From positions 1 through 13,856 of the forward strand of contig JAKDMR010000022.1 in the NCBI GenBank assembly GCA_030452275.1: a stretch of 13,856 nucleotides of DNA, in the 5' to 3' direction. This stretch comes from Candidatus Nitrosocosmicus sp. (GTDB lineage: Archaea > Thermoproteota > Nitrososphaeria > Nitrososphaerales > Nitrososphaeraceae). Numbering within the stretch: position 1 is the first letter of the stretch; each line of letters begins with the position of its first letter. Of the stretch, positions 13,404-13,856 are shown in pieces. The notes under the pieces were generated by a model. The model made no database searches and was not told where the DNA came from. It was given only the letters and a program-made list of their open reading frames with translations. The position numbers and the translations under genes are program-made.

Positions 13404-13523
13404 TTAGTGAGTTGCGCCTAATCTACACCCGCATAGTTTACAGGTCATAAACTGTGATTGCTCTTCATTGTATTCCATGTCTACTACAGTGTAACCACAT
13501 TCAGGATTTAAACATACAAGCAT
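13404..13523 (-). CDS. Tiny zinc-ribbon protein, 39 residues
   Basis: The frame starts with ATG at 13523, 1 nt after the preceding stop, and ends with TAA at 13404, 1 nt before the next ATG. It fills the gap between its neighbours exactly, which supports it as a gene. CLNPECGY near the start and CKLCGCR near the end give the paired cysteines of a minimal zinc ribbon (Cys4/Cys9 with Cys28/Cys31 or Cys33). The central part is acidic (DMEYNEEQ). Such miniproteins are easily missed. The role is unknown; structural zinc or nucleic-acid contact are typical for the fold. Confidence 0.58.
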   Translation of the reverse strand: MLVCLNPECGYTVVDMEYNEEQSQFMTCKLCGCRLGATH

Positions 13524-13524
13524 T

Positions 13525-13725
13525 TTACTTCTTGTCCAAGTAAACCTTAATCTTGGTTAATAGCTCTTTATATTCATCCTTGTCGATACCAGAACCAAAA
13601 CTCCAGACATCATCAAAGATGTTTAACATGGCATGTTCATTGTCTATAAAGACCATGATGTTTCTTATCAGTTTAAGATCATTATCCGATAATTCTATTT
13701 TTTCAGATTGATAATCTTGACTCAT
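13525..13725 (-). CDS. Small acidic hypothetical protein, 66 residues
   Basis: No family is recognised. It is acidic and helical: IELSDNDLKLIRNIMVFID (residues 10-28) and KDEYKELLTKIKVYLDKK (49-66) flank a short loop with a buried Trp (DDVWSFGSG). There are no cysteines and no membrane segment. The ATG overlaps the stop of the partial gene upstream (ATGA), and its own stop is 1 nt from the next start, so it is part of a coupled chain. A small protein-binding or regulatory role is possible but not shown. Confidence 0.58.
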   Translation of the reverse strand: MSQDYQSEKIELSDNDLKLIRNIMVFIDNEHAMLNIFDDVWSFGSGIDKDEYKELLTKIKVYLDKK

Positions 13726-13856
13726 AGCCAGTTTACAAACTCCTCAATGGATTCTTTAGATTGAACTAGATCCGTAGTGTCTTTGTTTATAATGATATTG
13801 TTAAATGCTTTAATATAATGGACCGTTAATTCCTCTTTTACTATATTATATGATAT
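13722..13856 (-). CDS. Partial gene, C-terminal 44 residues of an unknown protein
   Basis: The frame is open from the right edge of the window to a TGA at 13724-13722 that overlaps the next ATG as ATGA. The visible part is helical and charged (VKEELTVHYIKAFNNII, then DLVQSKESIEEFVNWL), with no recognisable motif. Tight coupling to the following gene argues that it is coding. The 5' part lies outside the window. It could be another small protein or the end of a larger gene; the visible part does not look like a portal or terminase signature, but it is too short to judge. Confidence 0.5.
   Translation of the reverse strand: MSYNIVKEELTVHYIKAFNNIIINKDTTDLVQSKESIEEFVNWL

Noticed and set aside
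1..13856. CRISPR arrays, tRNA or rRNA genes, insertion sequences, integrase or attachment sites
   Set aside because: No regularly spaced direct repeats, cloverleaf-like segments, transposase or integrase motifs, or terminal inverted repeats were found on reading. Integration status therefore cannot be judged from this window.

Overview
The window looks like the structural (virion morphogenesis) region of an AT-rich, double-stranded DNA head-tailed-type virus or provirus. Essentially everything lies on the minus strand, so the transcription order runs from the right edge to the left. The genes are tightly packed, with many ATGA or TAATG stop/start overlaps, and there is no gene-free stretch longer than about 160 bases. 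An archaeal host is my favoured inference. Most genes lack an obvious Shine-Dalgarno sequence, TATA-like boxes sit about 21-28 nt upstream of the starts of several genes that are not coupled to their neighbour, and oligo-T runs follow some gene ends. The Asn/Ser/Thr-rich low-complexity proteins would fit an AT-rich ammonia-oxidising archaeon (Nitrososphaeria), but that is a guess. One fibre gene has a strong GGAGG-type site, so a bacterial host is not excluded.

Right end (13856 to about 11100, read leftwards): a partial gene, then a run of very small proteins including a 39-residue zinc ribbon, then a Mu F/SPP1 gp7-like minor head protein. After this come a 73-residue protein, a 69-residue zinc-ribbon protein, a start-less remnant resembling the 3' end of the 73-residue gene, a 59-residue Cys/His-rich protein and a 91-residue beta-rich protein. 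Terminase and portal genes are not seen and would be expected just beyond the right edge.

Middle (11064 to 5632): a papain-like (C1A) cysteine peptidase with an intact catalytic set, followed by four probable surface or host-recognition proteins and a short coiled-coil protein. The four are a fibre with the TLTNKT motif, a beta-helix tailspike-like protein, a modular fibre that shares its C-terminal domain with the tailspike, and a beta-rich structural protein. Placing this adhesion module between the minor head gene and the capsid genes is unusual.

Left (5577 to 2282): a classic head cassette made of a fused prohead protease-scaffold, a small probable decoration protein and an HK97-fold-like major capsid protein. 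The protease-scaffold carries an unexpected four-cysteine cluster. An oligo-T terminator and a TATA-like box follow the capsid gene. Next come a 216-residue protein of unknown role and three membrane-associated proteins: one with a transmembrane segment plus long coiled coil, one with a transmembrane segment plus Pro- and Asp/Thr/Asn-rich linkers, and one with a central hydrophobic helix. No recognisable tail tube, sheath, tape-measure or neck genes are present. A 31-residue membrane miniprotein on the opposite strand (55-150), followed immediately by a T-run, may converge on this operon.

Working model: the protease-scaffold, decoration protein and capsid protein build the head; the minor head protein sits with the unseen portal; the fibres, tailspike and C1A peptidase act at the host surface or on virion proteins; and the left-end membrane proteins act in the host envelope or in a membrane-associated part of the virion. 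Functions beyond the capsid cassette, the minor head protein and the peptidase are inferred from composition and position.
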